Made by a program: the position numbers and the translations under genes
Notes under the pieces: model-generated
What the model saw: the letters and a program-made list of their open reading frames with translations, nothing else
Databases searched by the model: none
Told to the model about the DNA's origin: nothing
From: Centroberyx gerrardi
Taxonomy: Eukaryota; Chordata; Actinopteri; Beryciformes; Berycidae
Assembly (NCBI RefSeq): GCF_048128805.1
Contig: NC_136016.1
Location: 5,222,001-5,286,000 of the forward strand
Reading direction: 5' to 3'
DNA length: 64,000 nucleotides
Part shown: positions 37,401 to 47,400 of the stretch, piece by piece
How the letters are laid out: the number at the start of each line of letters is the position of its first letter
Numbering within the stretch: the stretch's first letter is position 1

Positions 37401-39246
37401 CTATGAGGATGCAGTCAAGCAGGTAAACTCAAGTCCATGCTAAAACTCATTAGATAGTGGCTGGCCAAAGTATTTTTTTTAACCCATTGGCGTTGCTCTA
37501 ACTGCACTTTTCCCTCTATCTCCCTTCTATCTCTGAGTCCATCATCTATATTGCACCCCTTTTTTCATCCATCGCTTTGTCCACTGCACTTACTTTCCAC
37601 CCTTGACCAAGTTTGAAGCAGATTGGTGTTTTAGTTGTATAAACATTCCTTGGAGGCAGAAATAGCTGTATTGGTTGAGTTAAACCTTAATGGGCGGAGC
37701 CAAAGAACCACACTTATTCAGAGTGCAAGTTAACTGGCAAAGAACTGGTCAAAATGTAAATAAAAAGTATGAATGGCATTCACTTATTTTTTCATCCATT
37801 CATGACCATGGCATTCATGGTCTTGGAAGGTTAGTAGGCTAGCTAACTAGCTACCTAATTGGCATACTGATAGCTAGTATGGTAGTTAGCTAGGCTAGTA
37901 TGGGTAGTTAGAACTTGGAAGATAAACTAGGCTAACTAGCTAACCTACATAATTTAGTATGGCTAGATTGCATTTATTTTTTCAGTTAGTAGCAAGGGCG
38001 CTAGGCTTCATAATAACTACCTCCCCACTCCTCACCTCTGTGTAAATAAGAATTTGCTCTGAAGTGACCTGCCTGGTAAAATAAAGGTTAAACTTCTTTC
38101 TTCTGGCTCCAGCCAGAAAAACTTCTTTGGTTCCGACCTCCGGTTTAACTCAACCAATAAGATTATTTCTGCCTCCAGAGCAGCTCAGTCTTTGACAAAT
38201 GTTTGTTTAACTAAAACTCCATTCTGCAAGTTTGAATGAATTGCTTGATAGCTTGCATCTTTGTGTTACGTGAAATCCATTTCAAATAGAATTAGCTTGA
38301 AATTTCAGCCATTAAATAACTAGGTTTAAAGATTAAGCCACTTTTCCATTTATTAAAAGTATTAACCACTGTTTTATTACCATTACAGCAACTGACCAGA
38401 AGTCAGCAGATGGACGAACTTTTGGATGTGCTCATAGAGAGTGGAGGTAAGGGAACAGATTGAGGGTCAGCTCTAAAATTCCACATCTAATGTAATTTCT
38501 CAAATAATGCTAGCATTCTTGACTAAAGGTGTAGCTGGCATTGCACATACATAGGCAAGTTGGTATTAAATGAAACCATCTTACCTGTGCGTCGGTATTA
38601 AATCCTCCCTCCCTCTCCCCTTTCTCTTCAAGAGATGCCAGCTAACGCCAGGGAAGAGAGAGAGAGGTCCTCTGTAACCAAAGTTGTGCCTCACATTACT
38701 GTGTCCCCAGGGAGCGCCGGCCTCGTCGTCCCGAGGTTCCACCGCCACTATGAGCACCTGTCCCCTCCCCAGCTCCCTTACGACCACTCGGCCAATCACA
38801 TCGCCGACAGCCACCTGGAGACTCTGCTGGGCAGTCCCATCGGCCGCGGAGGGGAGGCGGCCCTTCTTAAAATGGCCGCCGAGGAGGGAGGCCAGGAAGA
38901 CGAAGGGAACGGAGACAGGGAAGGGTACGGCAGCCCCCATAACCACCACCACCACCACCACCACCACAAACTCCTGGCCAACAGAGACCTGATGGACGCT
39001 CCGACCCCTCTGTCGCCCATCAGCACCAAGGTGTCCCCCGTCCCCGAGGTGCAGGGGATGGTCGGCATGACCTTCAGCGAGACGCCGTGGGAGACGATGG
39101 AGTGGCTGGACCTGACGCCGCCCAGCTCGGCCACGGCCTTCAGCGTCGCTCCGCCCAACGGGCCCAGTATCTTCAACACAGAGTTCCTGGATGTCACAGA
39201 CATTAACTTGAACTCTGCCATGGACCTTCACCTGGAGCACTGGTGA
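18574..39246 (+). CDS. myocd: myocardin, SRF transcriptional co-activator (13 coding exons)
   Basis: Myocardin is a nuclear co-activator that binds SRF at CArG boxes and switches on cardiac and smooth-muscle genes. Joining the 13 exons listed separately gives 1016 residues in one phase-consistent frame (human isoforms are about 938-986). Visible parts in order: N-terminal MTLLGSEHS start of the long, MEF2-binding isoform (1-18); RPEL1 (19-40); RPEL3 (about 52-85); acidic/Ser-rich segment (96-192); basic SRF-binding box with KKLKYHQYIPPDQK and Q-rich box (193-270); SAP domain (about 350-387); leucine zipper (about 505-545); Pro/Ser-rich region; DELLDVLIESGEMPA block (about 803-816); C-terminal activation domain with ETPWETMEWLDLTPP and FLDVTD, ending HLEHW. 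It is MYOCD rather than MRTF-A/B because the N-terminus, RPEL3 and C-terminal end match myocardin. Odd: no exon for RPEL2 was found, and several low-complexity insertions are present. Confidence 0.95.
19950..20000. repeat. (GA)n microsatellite
   Basis: Fifty-one bases of GA repeat with single interruptions, in myocd intron 1. Confidence 0.9.
20954..21415. mobile_element. hAT-like non-autonomous element
   Basis: 462 bases. Left end CCTTTAAAGAGAAAATACAC resembles the complement of the right end (CCTTGCATAAAGTGAAAATC). Flanks GGATTAGA (20946-20953) and GTATTAGA (21416-21423) match 7/8, the hAT duplication size. Its right-end word TGTGAGTTCTGTTTTA recurs near 10950. Confidence 0.6.
21561..21680 (+). 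repeat. tRNA-like (SINE-type) fragment
   Basis: TAGCTCAGTAGTTAGAG at 21568 resembles a tRNA A box. No convincing B box or cloverleaf follows, so it is at most a SINE remnant. Confidence 0.25.
23429..23494 (+). CDS. myocd: myocd coding exon 2 (RPEL1)
   Basis: Encodes VLQLRLQQRRTREQLADQG plus IMP, the first RPEL (G-actin-binding type) repeat. The acceptor follows a pyrimidine tract ending CTTTAG, and the donor is GTGAGT at 23495. Phase is 1 on both sides. The last base leaves a split codon (C + 2 bases). Confidence 0.93.
24247..24461. mobile_element. hAT-type MITE
   Basis: Ends CAGGTATGAGCGAC and the complement of CAGGGACAGGCAAC. Internal GCCGTGGAGGGCCGAGAGTC is typical of a common fish MITE. 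Flanking 8-mers GTTTAGGT and ATCTAGCT agree at 5 of 8. Confidence 0.6.
27040..27690. repeat. CCTT/TTCC pyrimidine tract
   Basis: About 650 bases almost entirely of C and T built on degenerate CCTT and TTCC units, giving long meaningless open frames on both strands. Confidence 0.9.
28491..28990 (-). repeat. LINE/SINE-like retroposon tail (minus)
   Basis: TAAACTTTATTGATCTCCAT followed by GGGGAAACTGGG is the reverse complement of a common fish retroposon 3' end (CCCAGTTTCCCC...ATCAATAAAGTTTA). The body beyond is not identified; the right border is a guess. Confidence 0.4.
29014..29178 (+). CDS. myocd: myocd coding exon 3 here (RPEL3)
   Basis: Encodes the third RPEL repeat: LKRARLADDLNEK followed by LALRPGPLELVQKNIIPLDSA. 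The acceptor is TGTGTAG and the donor GTATCC. Entry phase 1 lets it join directly to exon 2 (giving MPHPASDG), or to an unseen RPEL2 exon whose length is a multiple of three. Confidence 0.92.
29735..29997. mobile_element. MITE forming a near full-length hairpin
   Basis: Left arm from TTAAAGAGGAACTAAACCCC pairs with right arm ending GGAGTTTACTTACTCTTTAA; arms of about 118 bases around a loop near 29855-29880. Includes GGCTGATCTTTGGTGCCAGG and its exact complement. Lies in myocd intron 3. Confidence 0.75.
30715..31621. repeat. cluster of GT/CA microsatellites
   Basis: Separate tracts at 30829-30857, 31263-31292, 31411-31443 (all GT) and 31588-31621 (CA) within 900 bases of myocd intron 3. Confidence 0.9.
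31990..32174 (+). CDS. myocd: myocd coding exon 4 (acidic/Ser-rich)
   Basis: Encodes VNHGKFPKQEDSYAFEEDSSSD and a Ser/Pro-rich tail. The AFEEDSSSD block is conserved with human myocardin. The acceptor is CTTTCAG and the donor GTACAC. It enters in phase 1 and leaves in phase 0. Confidence 0.9.
32175..33845 (+). other. myocd intron 4
   Basis: 1.7 kb. Starts a second retroposon-tail-like motif at 32742-32775 (CTTTATAATCCCCAAGGGGAATTC). The rest is AT-rich and may be retroposon-derived; the long open frame 33501-34046 has no domain apart from exon 5. Confidence 0.6.
33846..33950 (+). CDS. myocd: myocd coding exon 5
   Basis: 35 codons, phase 0 to 0, beginning GGASRDPPDQSQDE and ending IPVPAIVK. 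The end corresponds to the human TPIAVHAAVK segment just before the basic region. The surrounding 181-codon open frame (33501-34046) is mostly intron read-through. Confidence 0.82.
34145..34467 (+). CDS. myocd: myocd coding exon 6 (basic and Gln-rich SRF-binding region)
   Basis: Begins SKTSDKNRHKKPKD and contains the nearly invariant KKLKYHQYIPPDQKAEKSPP and MDSAYARLLQQQQLFLQLQ. In myocardin-family proteins the basic box contacts SRF and acts as a nuclear localisation signal. The exon then runs into a His/Thr/Gln-rich tract (HAHTHTHSQQHAHAQQTQ) absent from human myocardin. It leaves in phase 2 at GTAAGT. Confidence 0.93.
34584..34740 (+). CDS. myocd: myocd coding exon 7
   Basis: Encodes a Ser/Thr/Pro-rich linker ending in SPVKPGPLPANLDDLK, which corresponds to human FKPGPLPPNLDDLK. 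LDDLK is the first helix start of the SAP domain. Enters in phase 2 (completing a Lys) and leaves in phase 0. Confidence 0.9.
34846..34895 (+). repeat. (TC)n microsatellite at the SAP-exon acceptor
   Basis: TC repeat ends about 10 bases before the AG acceptor at 34905-34906 and forms its polypyrimidine tract. Confidence 0.85.
34907..35446 (+). CDS. myocd: myocd coding exon 8 (SAP domain and leucine zipper start)
   Basis: 180 codons. Begins VSELRQQLRIRGMPVSGTK, the core of the SAP DNA/chromatin-binding domain, followed by the conserved DITTVTFPVTP and PPISPASSELS. A Gly-rich insertion (about 35295-35350) precedes EKDKMLVEKQKVIEELTWKL, the first heptads of the dimerising leucine zipper. The acceptor lies next to a (TC)n run. 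Third codon positions are very GC-rich. Confidence 0.95.
35988..36494 (+). CDS. myocd: myocd coding exon 9 (leucine zipper end, Pro/Ser-rich)
   Basis: 169 codons, phase 0 to 0. Opens with VEELKMQLHKRKR, completing the zipper, and contains IKQEPMSLSSSCP and FLSPQCSPQDSP, the latter shared with human FLSPQCSPQHSP. IKQE fits a sumoylation consensus (psi-K-x-E). Confidence 0.93.
36715..36861 (+). CDS. myocd: myocd coding exon 10
   Basis: 49 codons, phase 0 to 0, beginning IQQKTGGQTVNCSYPSDQRG. This region is poorly conserved in the family. It is accepted because it has AG/GTAAGA borders, an open frame and matching phase between two firm exons. It may be used alternatively. Confidence 0.75.
37294..37422 (+). 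CDS. myocd: myocd coding exon 11
   Basis: 43 codons, ending QPPCYEDAVKQ, the counterpart of human QPPSYEDAVKQ. PPxY also resembles a WW-domain ligand. The acceptor is CATGTAG and the donor GTAAAC. Confidence 0.9.
37605..38240. repeat. inverted-repeat element in myocd intron 11
   Basis: Arm 1 (about 37607-37712) contains GGAGGCAGAAATA and ATTGGTTGAGTTAAACC; arm 2 (about 38115-38235) contains their complements in reverse order (GGTTTAACTCAACCAAT, TATTTCTGCCTCC). The spacer holds GCTA-rich simple sequence (37828-37975). Confidence 0.6.
38389..38446 (+). CDS. myocd: myocd coding exon 12
   Basis: Short exon encoding QLTRSQQMDELLDVLIESG, nearly identical to human QMTRSQQMDELLDVLIESG. It leaves in phase 1 at GTAAGG. 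Confidence 0.94.
38633..39246 (+). CDS. myocd: myocd coding exon 13 (C-terminal activation domain, stop)
   Basis: Begins EMPANAREERER and ends MDLHLEHW with TGA at 39244-39246. It holds the transactivation domain: FSETPWETMEWLDLTPP, SIFNTEFLDVTDINLNSAMD. A run of eight His codons (38944-38967) interrupts the variable middle part. GC-rich. Confidence 0.95.
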
Positions 39247-39870
39247 AAGCAGCAACACTATCCGAGTGTTGACCAATGCCATCAGATAGCCATCAAACAC
39301 AAGACACCAGCTAGCAGGTAGCTACTAGCTACAGACCGCTGAGATACCGACCATACCAAAGAAATATTGAGTGCTACCCATAACAGATTCAGTGTGCCAG
39401 CGTTTGTTCCCTGTTGCACTGCAGCGGGATGATATGTCATTAAGCGTAGACCATTAGCCTAGATCCAAAGATCAACGGCTAAGTCAGAAATTGAACTACA
39501 GAATTATATTTTGCCATAGACTGTTGTTTATTTTTTCCACTTGCCTGAAATACAGTTTTCATGTTGTTGTCATACCCAAAATCCAAAGACCAGGTGCTTT
39601 TTGACATGATCTTTGTCCTTTTGGACAACGATGCGCACAACTACCAGATCAGTATGACAGTGGACACATGAAGGATTTTTCTAGAAGTCACCGCAATGGA
39701 AAGACATGACTACAGTGCTTTATACCAGAACTTCATGCAACATCAGTGTTACGCCATCTAGACTTGAACACATTTTGACAATCATTGTATACTTTCTGAG
39801 TCTATGTTTGTATTACTGGAAACAAGAAAGAAATGACAAAGCGAATTGGATTGCTTAGTATGGCCAATTT

Positions 39871-39999
39871 TGTAAATATCATAACTATCTGTACTGACAG
39901 AGACAAGTTGACGTCTGCATATTTTGTCAGCGGTGTGGGAGAAGACACAAACCACAAAACAAGTGTATTATGTATTCAGTTCATCATTTGATGTAAATA
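39871..39999 (+). promoter_or_regulatory. two Pumilio-type elements in the myocd 3' UTR
   Basis: TGTAAATA occurs at 39871-39878 and again at 39992-39999, exact matches to the Pumilio recognition element UGUANAUA in transcript sense. Pairs like this often mediate mRNA repression. Function here is inferred only. Confidence 0.4.
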
Positions 40000-41245
40000 T
40001 GAAAAAAATCTCACTTTGCACCTCTAGTTTAGTACACATTTGTCACAGTTTGCTTGAGCATAGATTATGTGTGCAGAAACGGTTGTCATTCCTTTCAAGG
40101 ACCTTTTTTTATACAAGTTTCTTTTCACTATTTGGCATATTTATTCACAGAATGACATTAGGGAGAGGAAAAGATAATGTCTATGAAAAACCTTTGGTCT
40201 TATCACAGTTTTAATCAGCAAAAAAACTGTGCCGAATTTACAACTATTTCCCCTCACCATCCATTACCAATGTATTATTCCCATCAAAAGACATGGACAA
40301 ATATTCATATAAAAAAGAAAGCCCCAAAATAAATCAGTTGACAATTTTCCTTTATATACTACATTCTTTAACACTATAAAGTGATTTCACTTAACGGAAA
40401 GTCAGAGGAATGTTAATGAAAAATAGATACAATTTCATCTCTATTACTTTTTCTTACTACATACTTAATTCTTGATTCGTCCTTACAAATTTCACCCTTT
40501 GTATTTCCAAGACCATCACAGTTATTTATTTTTTTCTTTTATATTTATACATTATCATGTATTTATACTGACATTCCTTTATGATAGATTGGGATTCTTG
40601 ATTTACCGGAAAACTCCAGTGCTACCATTCTGACCATGCACATTTCTTAGTACAAATTTCTCTTAAAAATGTGATGCAAAGTGAACCGACCACTTCAGAG
40701 AGAGAACGCATTTTCTTAAATCACTTTTCCTCAGAGAAAAATATGAAGCGGAAATGTCCATTATTAGCACTTGTGAATAGGAAAATGTAATATATTCAGA
40801 TCTTTACTGTGAATACTGCACATAACACAGCACAAACTTGCACCCGAGCCTATAAGTAGTTGTCATAATGTGAGATTTTTTTTTTTTAATACTCTGATTC
40901 AATTTCCGAAAACCTCTAAAGGTTTCAGCCAGAAGTCGATGATTTTCTGTTTTCACCACAAACAACATGAAAGAAATGAAGTACCACGGCCGAGACGTTT
41001 CATGATGAAATGGGAGAACCTTATAAAACGATTATGTGCCTTTAAATCTGTAAACCATGCATCGGGTCTCACTTAGTATTCTGTTTTGACCAAATATTCC
41101 TTTTTCCTGTTACTTATGAAGTAAACTGTTGCACTTGTTAAATGGGTTCTATGGTTACATGTACGAATGCCCATCCTTAATTATATGCCAAATTTCCTTT
41201 ACCTTCTGTCTAACCCTTGTTTTGTTAGATTGAGAATATCTACTG

Positions 41246-41248
<3 letters not shown>

Positions 41249-41278
<30 letters not shown>
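41249..41278 (+). repeat. T homopolymer in the myocd 3' UTR
   Basis: Thirty consecutive T, about 165 bases before the distal poly(A) signal. Confidence 0.95.
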
Positions 41279-41281
<3 letters not shown>

Positions 41282-41441
41282 CCTGGCGGAGGTTGATTTT
41301 GCCGTCATTTTCCCTAATCAAGAGAAAAAAAATCACATCTGACAGAAGCTTCCATGTTGCTTGGCCACTGACTTGCTTTACTATTGTAAAAAAAAAAATA
41401 CAGTATTTGCCTGCACCCCTGTATACTACAGAAAGAAGAGC

Positions 41442-41447
41442 AATAAA
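41442..41447 (+). terminator. myocd: myocd distal polyadenylation signal
   Basis: Canonical AATAAA about 2.2 kb after the myocd stop codon, the last such hexamer before the opposite-strand gene's own signal. Confidence 0.6.
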
Positions 41448-41529
41448 CTTATCACAGCAAAATCATTTCTGCAATGACCTTTAATTCATGTTCAAATCAC
41501 AAGAAGCACACGGTACAGGTTTCAAATCT

Positions 41530-44306
41530 TTTTCAATGTGAACTTTATTTTTTTAACCCTCGATAAAGATACAATATAATACTCATTGCCCTTAATATTA
41601 TCTTATAATCTAATATGAACATTCTAGTAAATTGCAATTTATACAACATGTACTCTTCCTGGAGATTCATATTCACCAGTGGTAAGTTAGCTTCCTGGAT
41701 CCATATCCCATGAGAAAAAAACAGACGGGAGACTATTTGTAGTGAAACAGCTCCTTCTGTCGTGTCGAAAAGAAAAAGACTGTGGGCTTTCTCAGGGGTT
41801 GCATCGTCTCATAGCATTACAGATAGAAATGGAAAGGAAAGAGCCGACAGAATTCCCCAATCGGACTGCGTGAGAGAATCATGTCTGGTCTGCAATGCAT
41901 CTCTACCAGCTTGTTGTAATGTCCCACCCTCCTGTGTAAAACCCACAGGTATTCAACAATTCGGTTTATAACGAGTGACCCTGAACGCCCCCTGACAGCC
42001 CCACACACTGGTGGCCATTTTCCAACATGGCTGACATATGTAGAGACCGATGACATAATAACCTATAACATAACAAATGCCAGTAATGTAATAAAACTAC
42101 ATGTAATAAACCCTATGGTGGAACACAAAGCCAAAAATGCAATAAAATCTTGAAGTGATATTGTAATATATTTTTGCCAATAACGTAATATTACATTCTT
42201 GACTGGTTATTACATCTGTGACTATTTTTTGGCTGGATATTGTAATAACAATACATTCTTTTTAGCTGTCAAGTTAGAAGAGTAGCAATAGCGGTAATAT
42301 TCAACTAGACTAAATGTTTATATTTTGATCAAATAACCTGATATTTAATGTAGTATTCTAAAATGGGCTGGGGTTGGATGGACAAGGTTGCATATTAAGC
42401 CCTTTTCTCTTTGCTAGGTAAATGTTTCTTTAACTGTGAACAGACCATCATCCAGTTGATCTTGTCAAAAATCATAATGGTTGACTTAAGTTATTAAAAT
42501 GATTGCCTTTTTATTTCCTTATATTATGCTTTATTATGTTGAATGTCATGACATTATTGGCATGTGTTACGTTATAGGCAGTTACTACGTTACAGGCCTC
42601 TACTGCGTCCCCATGTTGAACAACTACCATCCTCCCTTTTACACAGACCATACAAACAGTTTGGTTAACTAGCTAACTCCAAGTTGTGTGATGATTTTTT
42701 TTCACTAAATTACATATTGAGGGTGAGTGACCCCGACTGGTAGACGTGGCTTTCTGAGAGAGAGAAAGATGGAGAGGGTGCATCTCAATAGTCTCGAGTC
42801 GCGACCTCTCCTCCGTCTGCGCAGATATGAGAAACCCCCAAGTGTAGTGTCTCTGCGCCGACGAGGGAAAACAGGTCAGGGGTCGCGTTTCAGACTATGG
42901 AGACACATCGTCACAGAGTGTAATACATGGTTCGGCGTGGGAAACATTCCATCATCAGTGCAAGCGAGAGAAACATGCCGAGTCACTGAGGAACATGCTG
43001 AGTCCGCGTTGGCTCCCAGAGCCAAAGAGCAGTAACTGTGCGGAGTCAAATTCGTGTTTTCCTCCTGGCCCGACAATTGCATTGTTGGTACAGAAGTGGA
43101 TAGCGTATCATTTAGCAGCATTTATGAGTATAATGTTTGTTGATGGGGAAATCGAAACCCTCGTCAGGTTGTTTGACTTTTAAAAAACACACACACACAA
43201 GGTAGTTACTGCTGTTTGCCTCTGTAGGGCAGCGCGGTGGATCTATGTGATCAGTGTGGATGAGCAGTTCGACTGTACAGTGCTATGACAGGCTGCAGAG
43301 GAGCGTTAAGGCTCATTCTCAACCTGTAATCTCCTGACACTATCTGTAAATACCGGGGGATAGTTAGACATCGTTTTACAGCATGTCACCACACAAGACC
43401 ATCTCTCTGTTTGGGAATGAGCCTTAACCGTCGAGCAGAACCTGCCAGGAACAGCAGATTAAGATGTACTCTATATACATACACATTTACATCAGCGGGC
43501 CGAGTGTCCTAGAGCGACTTTATATCAGGCAAATGTAGCATCGGATGTGAGAAATGTGTGTTGTCCCGATTCATGGATCAAGACATAAACTCTCACAGAT
43601 TGCATATTTAAAAAAAAAAATAAAATAAAAAAAATAAAGTAAAGCCACGCTACCCGTCCGTCAGCGTTCCGGAGAAAAACACGTTTGCATTCATTTACCG
43701 TGAGTGAAGGTGCCCACATCAAACTGCGTGATACGAGTGTGTGTGTGTGTTTAGACAGTAGGTCTGTCGGCATACATCTGTACATTATGTCAACAATTCA
43801 GAGGTGAACACACAAATGCATACATACAGTCCACAATGTACAATCCAATAGGTGGCTATTTTTGTTCACTTTTTCAACATTTTTATTTGGTAGATTCTGT
43901 ATTTGTGTACATCGAGTTCAAGTATATATACCATATATGTATACTCTATTCCGTTTTCCTCACATACAAAAAGATGAGCGTTGCATTTTTACTAAGACAA
44001 GGTTATGCCTTCAAGTTTTTGCTGTCTGAAGATGGGTGATGCTTTACATTTCACTGACGTTGAATGAAGTGATGGGAAGCGTAACGGTGTGTTTTAATAA
44101 TAATAATAATAATAATCTCATTGCACCGGGCAATTTGGATTTGTTCCTTCGTTCTTTGGAACGTGTGAAGAAACAGGTGAACCTACGTAACTCTGCGTCT
44201 GAGGGCTAAGATGTCATGCGTCGCGTCACGAAGCTTAGTGTTCCCACCCACTGCGTGTTGCCGTGTTGGGTGACCCCCACCCACCCACCCACCCCACCTA
44301 ACTCCA
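41530..44306 (-). other. map2k4: map2k4 3' untranslated region (inferred)
   Basis: Non-coding stretch between the map2k4 stop codon and the distal minus-strand AATAAA; a length of 2-3 kb suits vertebrate MAP2K4. It holds a (TAA)n run near 44094-44116, an A-rich run near 43609-43640 and a repeat-like AT-rich block at about 42060-42260 with many TAATGTAATA-type words. No open frame here is credible. Confidence 0.5.
41544..41549 (-). terminator. map2k4: candidate map2k4 distal polyadenylation signal
   Basis: TTTATT on the plus strand reads AATAAA on the minus strand, about 2.75 kb beyond the map2k4 stop. Other minus-strand AATAAA copies (for example near 43882) could be used instead. Confidence 0.45.
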
Positions 44307-44420
44307 TCAGTCCACGTACATAGGGGAGATGGGAGAGGCAGGGATCTGATCCAGGATGCGACACACGTAGCTGGCAACGTCCACGAACCGCTCTTCATAC
44401 ATCAGGATGAATGAGTGTTT
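44307..44420 (-). CDS. map2k4: map2k4 coding exon 11 (DVD site, stop)
   Basis: Encodes KHSFILMYEERFVDVASYVC, RILDQIPASPISPMYVD and a stop (TGA, complement of 44307-44309). It holds the DVD docking site used by upstream MAP3Ks. Its ending matches human SPMYVD. Confidence 0.97.
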   Translation of the reverse strand, partial: KHSFILMYEERFVDVASYVCRILDQIPASPISPMYVD

Positions 44421-47400
44421 CTGAAGGAGACATGGGTGGTAAATATATTGTATGTGTAGCAACATTTTAAACACAATTCCTTTATTAAAATAATCTTATT
44501 AGGGCAACATCTGAGTTTGAATCTAATAATGGACATTATTCCAATGGCGGCCATTTTTAACAGTGGGAAACTACCCTAAAGAGCAAGAATAGCCCAGCTA
44601 CTGTATGTCCTACTGTTGTGTACCAAGATGCACAACAATGTGTTAGAAACAAATGGATTTCAAAAATCCTGAGGCATTTAGGTTCACATTTTAAGGTAAT
44701 ATCTTTGGCCCATGATAGCTAGCTACAGCTACTGGCCTAGGTAGCTAGCTAGAAATATATCACTGGTAAAAATGATACACTTATTTCATTGGGGAAATAT
44801 CACATACATACTTTTAAATGTATTGAAAATAAAAAATGTCTGTCAATAGTTAAGCTACACAAAGAACTATTCTCCTAAACAATTTCAATACTGTCTGGAA
44901 AGAAATATATTATTTAGATTTTTTTTAAACCCATGTACTGAATGTCTAATTGTTTGTATTATGTTGTTTGCTAATAAAAAAAAGGCAGCTAGCTATAGTT
45001 GCTAACTAGCTAGTAAGCTAGCTAACATCTCTGCTAAATTCAAGCAGGCATAGTTGTTCCTGAGACTGCTGGCTAATTTGATAACTGTTAGGTCCTCTGG
45101 GTAGAATTTCCCACCCAGAGTGTGAAGTAAGTTCAAACTGGCCCCCGTGGAAAAAAGGTCAGTAGTACTGCATGTATTCAACAGAAATAGAAATTCGAGG
45201 TTGCTAAAAAGTAGAACCGACTTAGAACCGACGGTAGTAAGTAATAAGCCTATTGTAACAAATTACTATTTCAATTACAGTACTGATACTACAGTTACCA
45301 GTCTGCTACTTTTATTACCCACTCTATCAGGTTGAAGATTAATTATCCAAATACTTTATCCCACCCCCATCCCACAATTACATATTGCTCAAGTAATGAG
45401 TAACATATCACTGTTTTTGAGTAATGAACCCAAATTGGCCACAAGAGGCCGTGCCTTTTAGTGATTTTGGAAGAGCTAAGGGGTTTTGTTAGGCACCACA
45501 TCCAGTAAATTTCTACAAACCGGCAGTAACTGACCATTGTAATAAAAAAAGAATGGAGAGGTGCAATAATGATTTTTATAGCAACAGTAGTACTGGTAGC
45601 AGTTGCACTGGTAGCACTAGTAGCAGTTATTCTTCCACCAAGCAAAATAGTAGTGGTATGAATGGTGATTTTGGGTTAGCGCAATATTTAAATTAATTGT
45701 TATGCGGTCTGTCTAAAAGGTGTGTTTATCTGATATTTCCAAAGTAAGTTAGCCAATCCAAACTGAGAGCTGGACATTCAGCTTTTAATATAACTAGTAC
45801 AAGAACTTACCAGGAGCTCCTTGTACTTTGGCCTTTTTGATTCATCCTTTGTAAGGCTGGATAGAAAAAGAAAGAAACAATTAGCTAAACAACAACAAAA
45901 GACAATCCACCAGCAGAGGGGAGCAAAATCAATCATTCAATGGCAGACTTACTCTCCACTTTCAGTTAGTAGTTATTGAGCAATGGCATGTTCCTTGGAA
46001 ACACTACATAATAAAATGATGTACCTCTACTGATTGTATGTATGACTGTATAATACAACAGTGAGTGATGCTTACCAAAGGTTAACAAAGTTGATGAATT
46101 TGGGGGAGAACTGCCTCTCCTCTGAGTTGCTGAGCTGAGGAGGTTCTCCTTTCACCACTTGTGTCAGCTGATCAAAAACACTATTCCACTTCGGGTAGGG
46201 AAACCTTCCTGTGGCCAGCTCATACTGAAACCAAGCGCAAATCAAGGACTAAACTCATTTCCCATTTGTAAATCCACTCAAAATTCCTCAGACATAACAA
46301 ATTCAAGGTTTCATGTTGAAGGCGACAACATGATTTGTCTTACCAGGGTGATTCCCAAGCTCCATACGTCAGATCGGACATCGTAGCCTTGTCTGGAAGC
46401 ACTGGGGTCTATCCTCTCCGGCTGAAACCACACAGAAGAACGGACCCTGTGAGACTGAGGTACTTTACCGACCCCCAGAGGGCAGATTCTCTTTTCTCTT
46501 GCCTCTGTCCTCAGGGAGGTCAGAGGTCAGAGTCAGCTACAGAACAGCACCCTTGAATCTGGTAGGGATTCAACTTGCTTGCTCCCAGGTGAAAGAGATG
46601 TCCCAAGTGGAGAGAACTTTTGAGGACATTAACACTTTCAAAAATATGAAATCCACTGTTGCAGACAATAGATATTCTCTAATAGAAGCCAATCTTGATA
46701 CTTTCAGAGTTCCTACCATGGCCCTGATGAAATATCCAATGTCTTTTCCGTGACTTTCCATAACTAACTTGGTGTACTTCCAACACCTAAAAACTTTCGT
46801 CCTTCCTGGTTTATTAATGTTGTTTTTCAGCTCAGAAAAGTTGCAAAGGGGTAAACAGTCTGGCTTCCACTATAGCTGAGTTTGTTGTGGAACAGCTGAA
46901 CAGCACCAGCTAATGCAATGAATGTGTGAGGCAAGTTGTAAAAAGTGATATTCCTGACTTCCCCTGGGAATTTTATCCCATTCCCTGACTTCCCCTGTCT
47001 GGAATTTACCTCTGAAAAATCACATGATATTCCAGATATTCCATGACCAGTGGGAGTGGGCGGCATGTGTTCAGTGGCATTTTGCATATCCCACAGTGAC
47101 ATCAGCGTGTATCTGACAGGTTTCCCATATGTATGTTTCAGTTGTGACTGCCGGTTGCTTACCGCCATGTACGGCCTGCAGCCTGCATCTCTGGTCTTGG
47201 CTATGGAGTCCACCAGCTGGCCGCTGATGCCGAAGTCACACAGCTTGATGTTGCCCTTTCGGTCCATTAGAATGTTGGAAGGTTTGATGTCTAAAATCAT
47301 ACGAAAGGACAATTTCATATATAAAGTGAAGCATTGTTCTGAGTAGGGTTGGACCAATATGGGTTTTTGAAGGCCTATAACAGTTTTTAGATTTTTTTTT

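Larger units (their letters stand above)
39247..41465 (+). other. myocd: myocd 3' untranslated region
   Basis: About 2.2 kb of AT-rich DNA with no coding signal between the stop codon and the most distal good AATAAA. It carries two Pumilio-type TGTAAATA motifs, several ATTTA pentamers (around 40520-40560), one ACATTCC (miR-1/206 seed-match type) at 40571 and a 30-base T run. The end is inferred from the poly(A) signal; an earlier AATAAA at about 40327 could give a shorter transcript. Confidence 0.7.

Noticed and set aside
46827..47357. 176-codon minus-strand frame as a complete short kinase
   Set aside because: Only 47163-47290 is coding (map2k4 exon 7); the continuation past the GTAAG donor has no kinase similarity.
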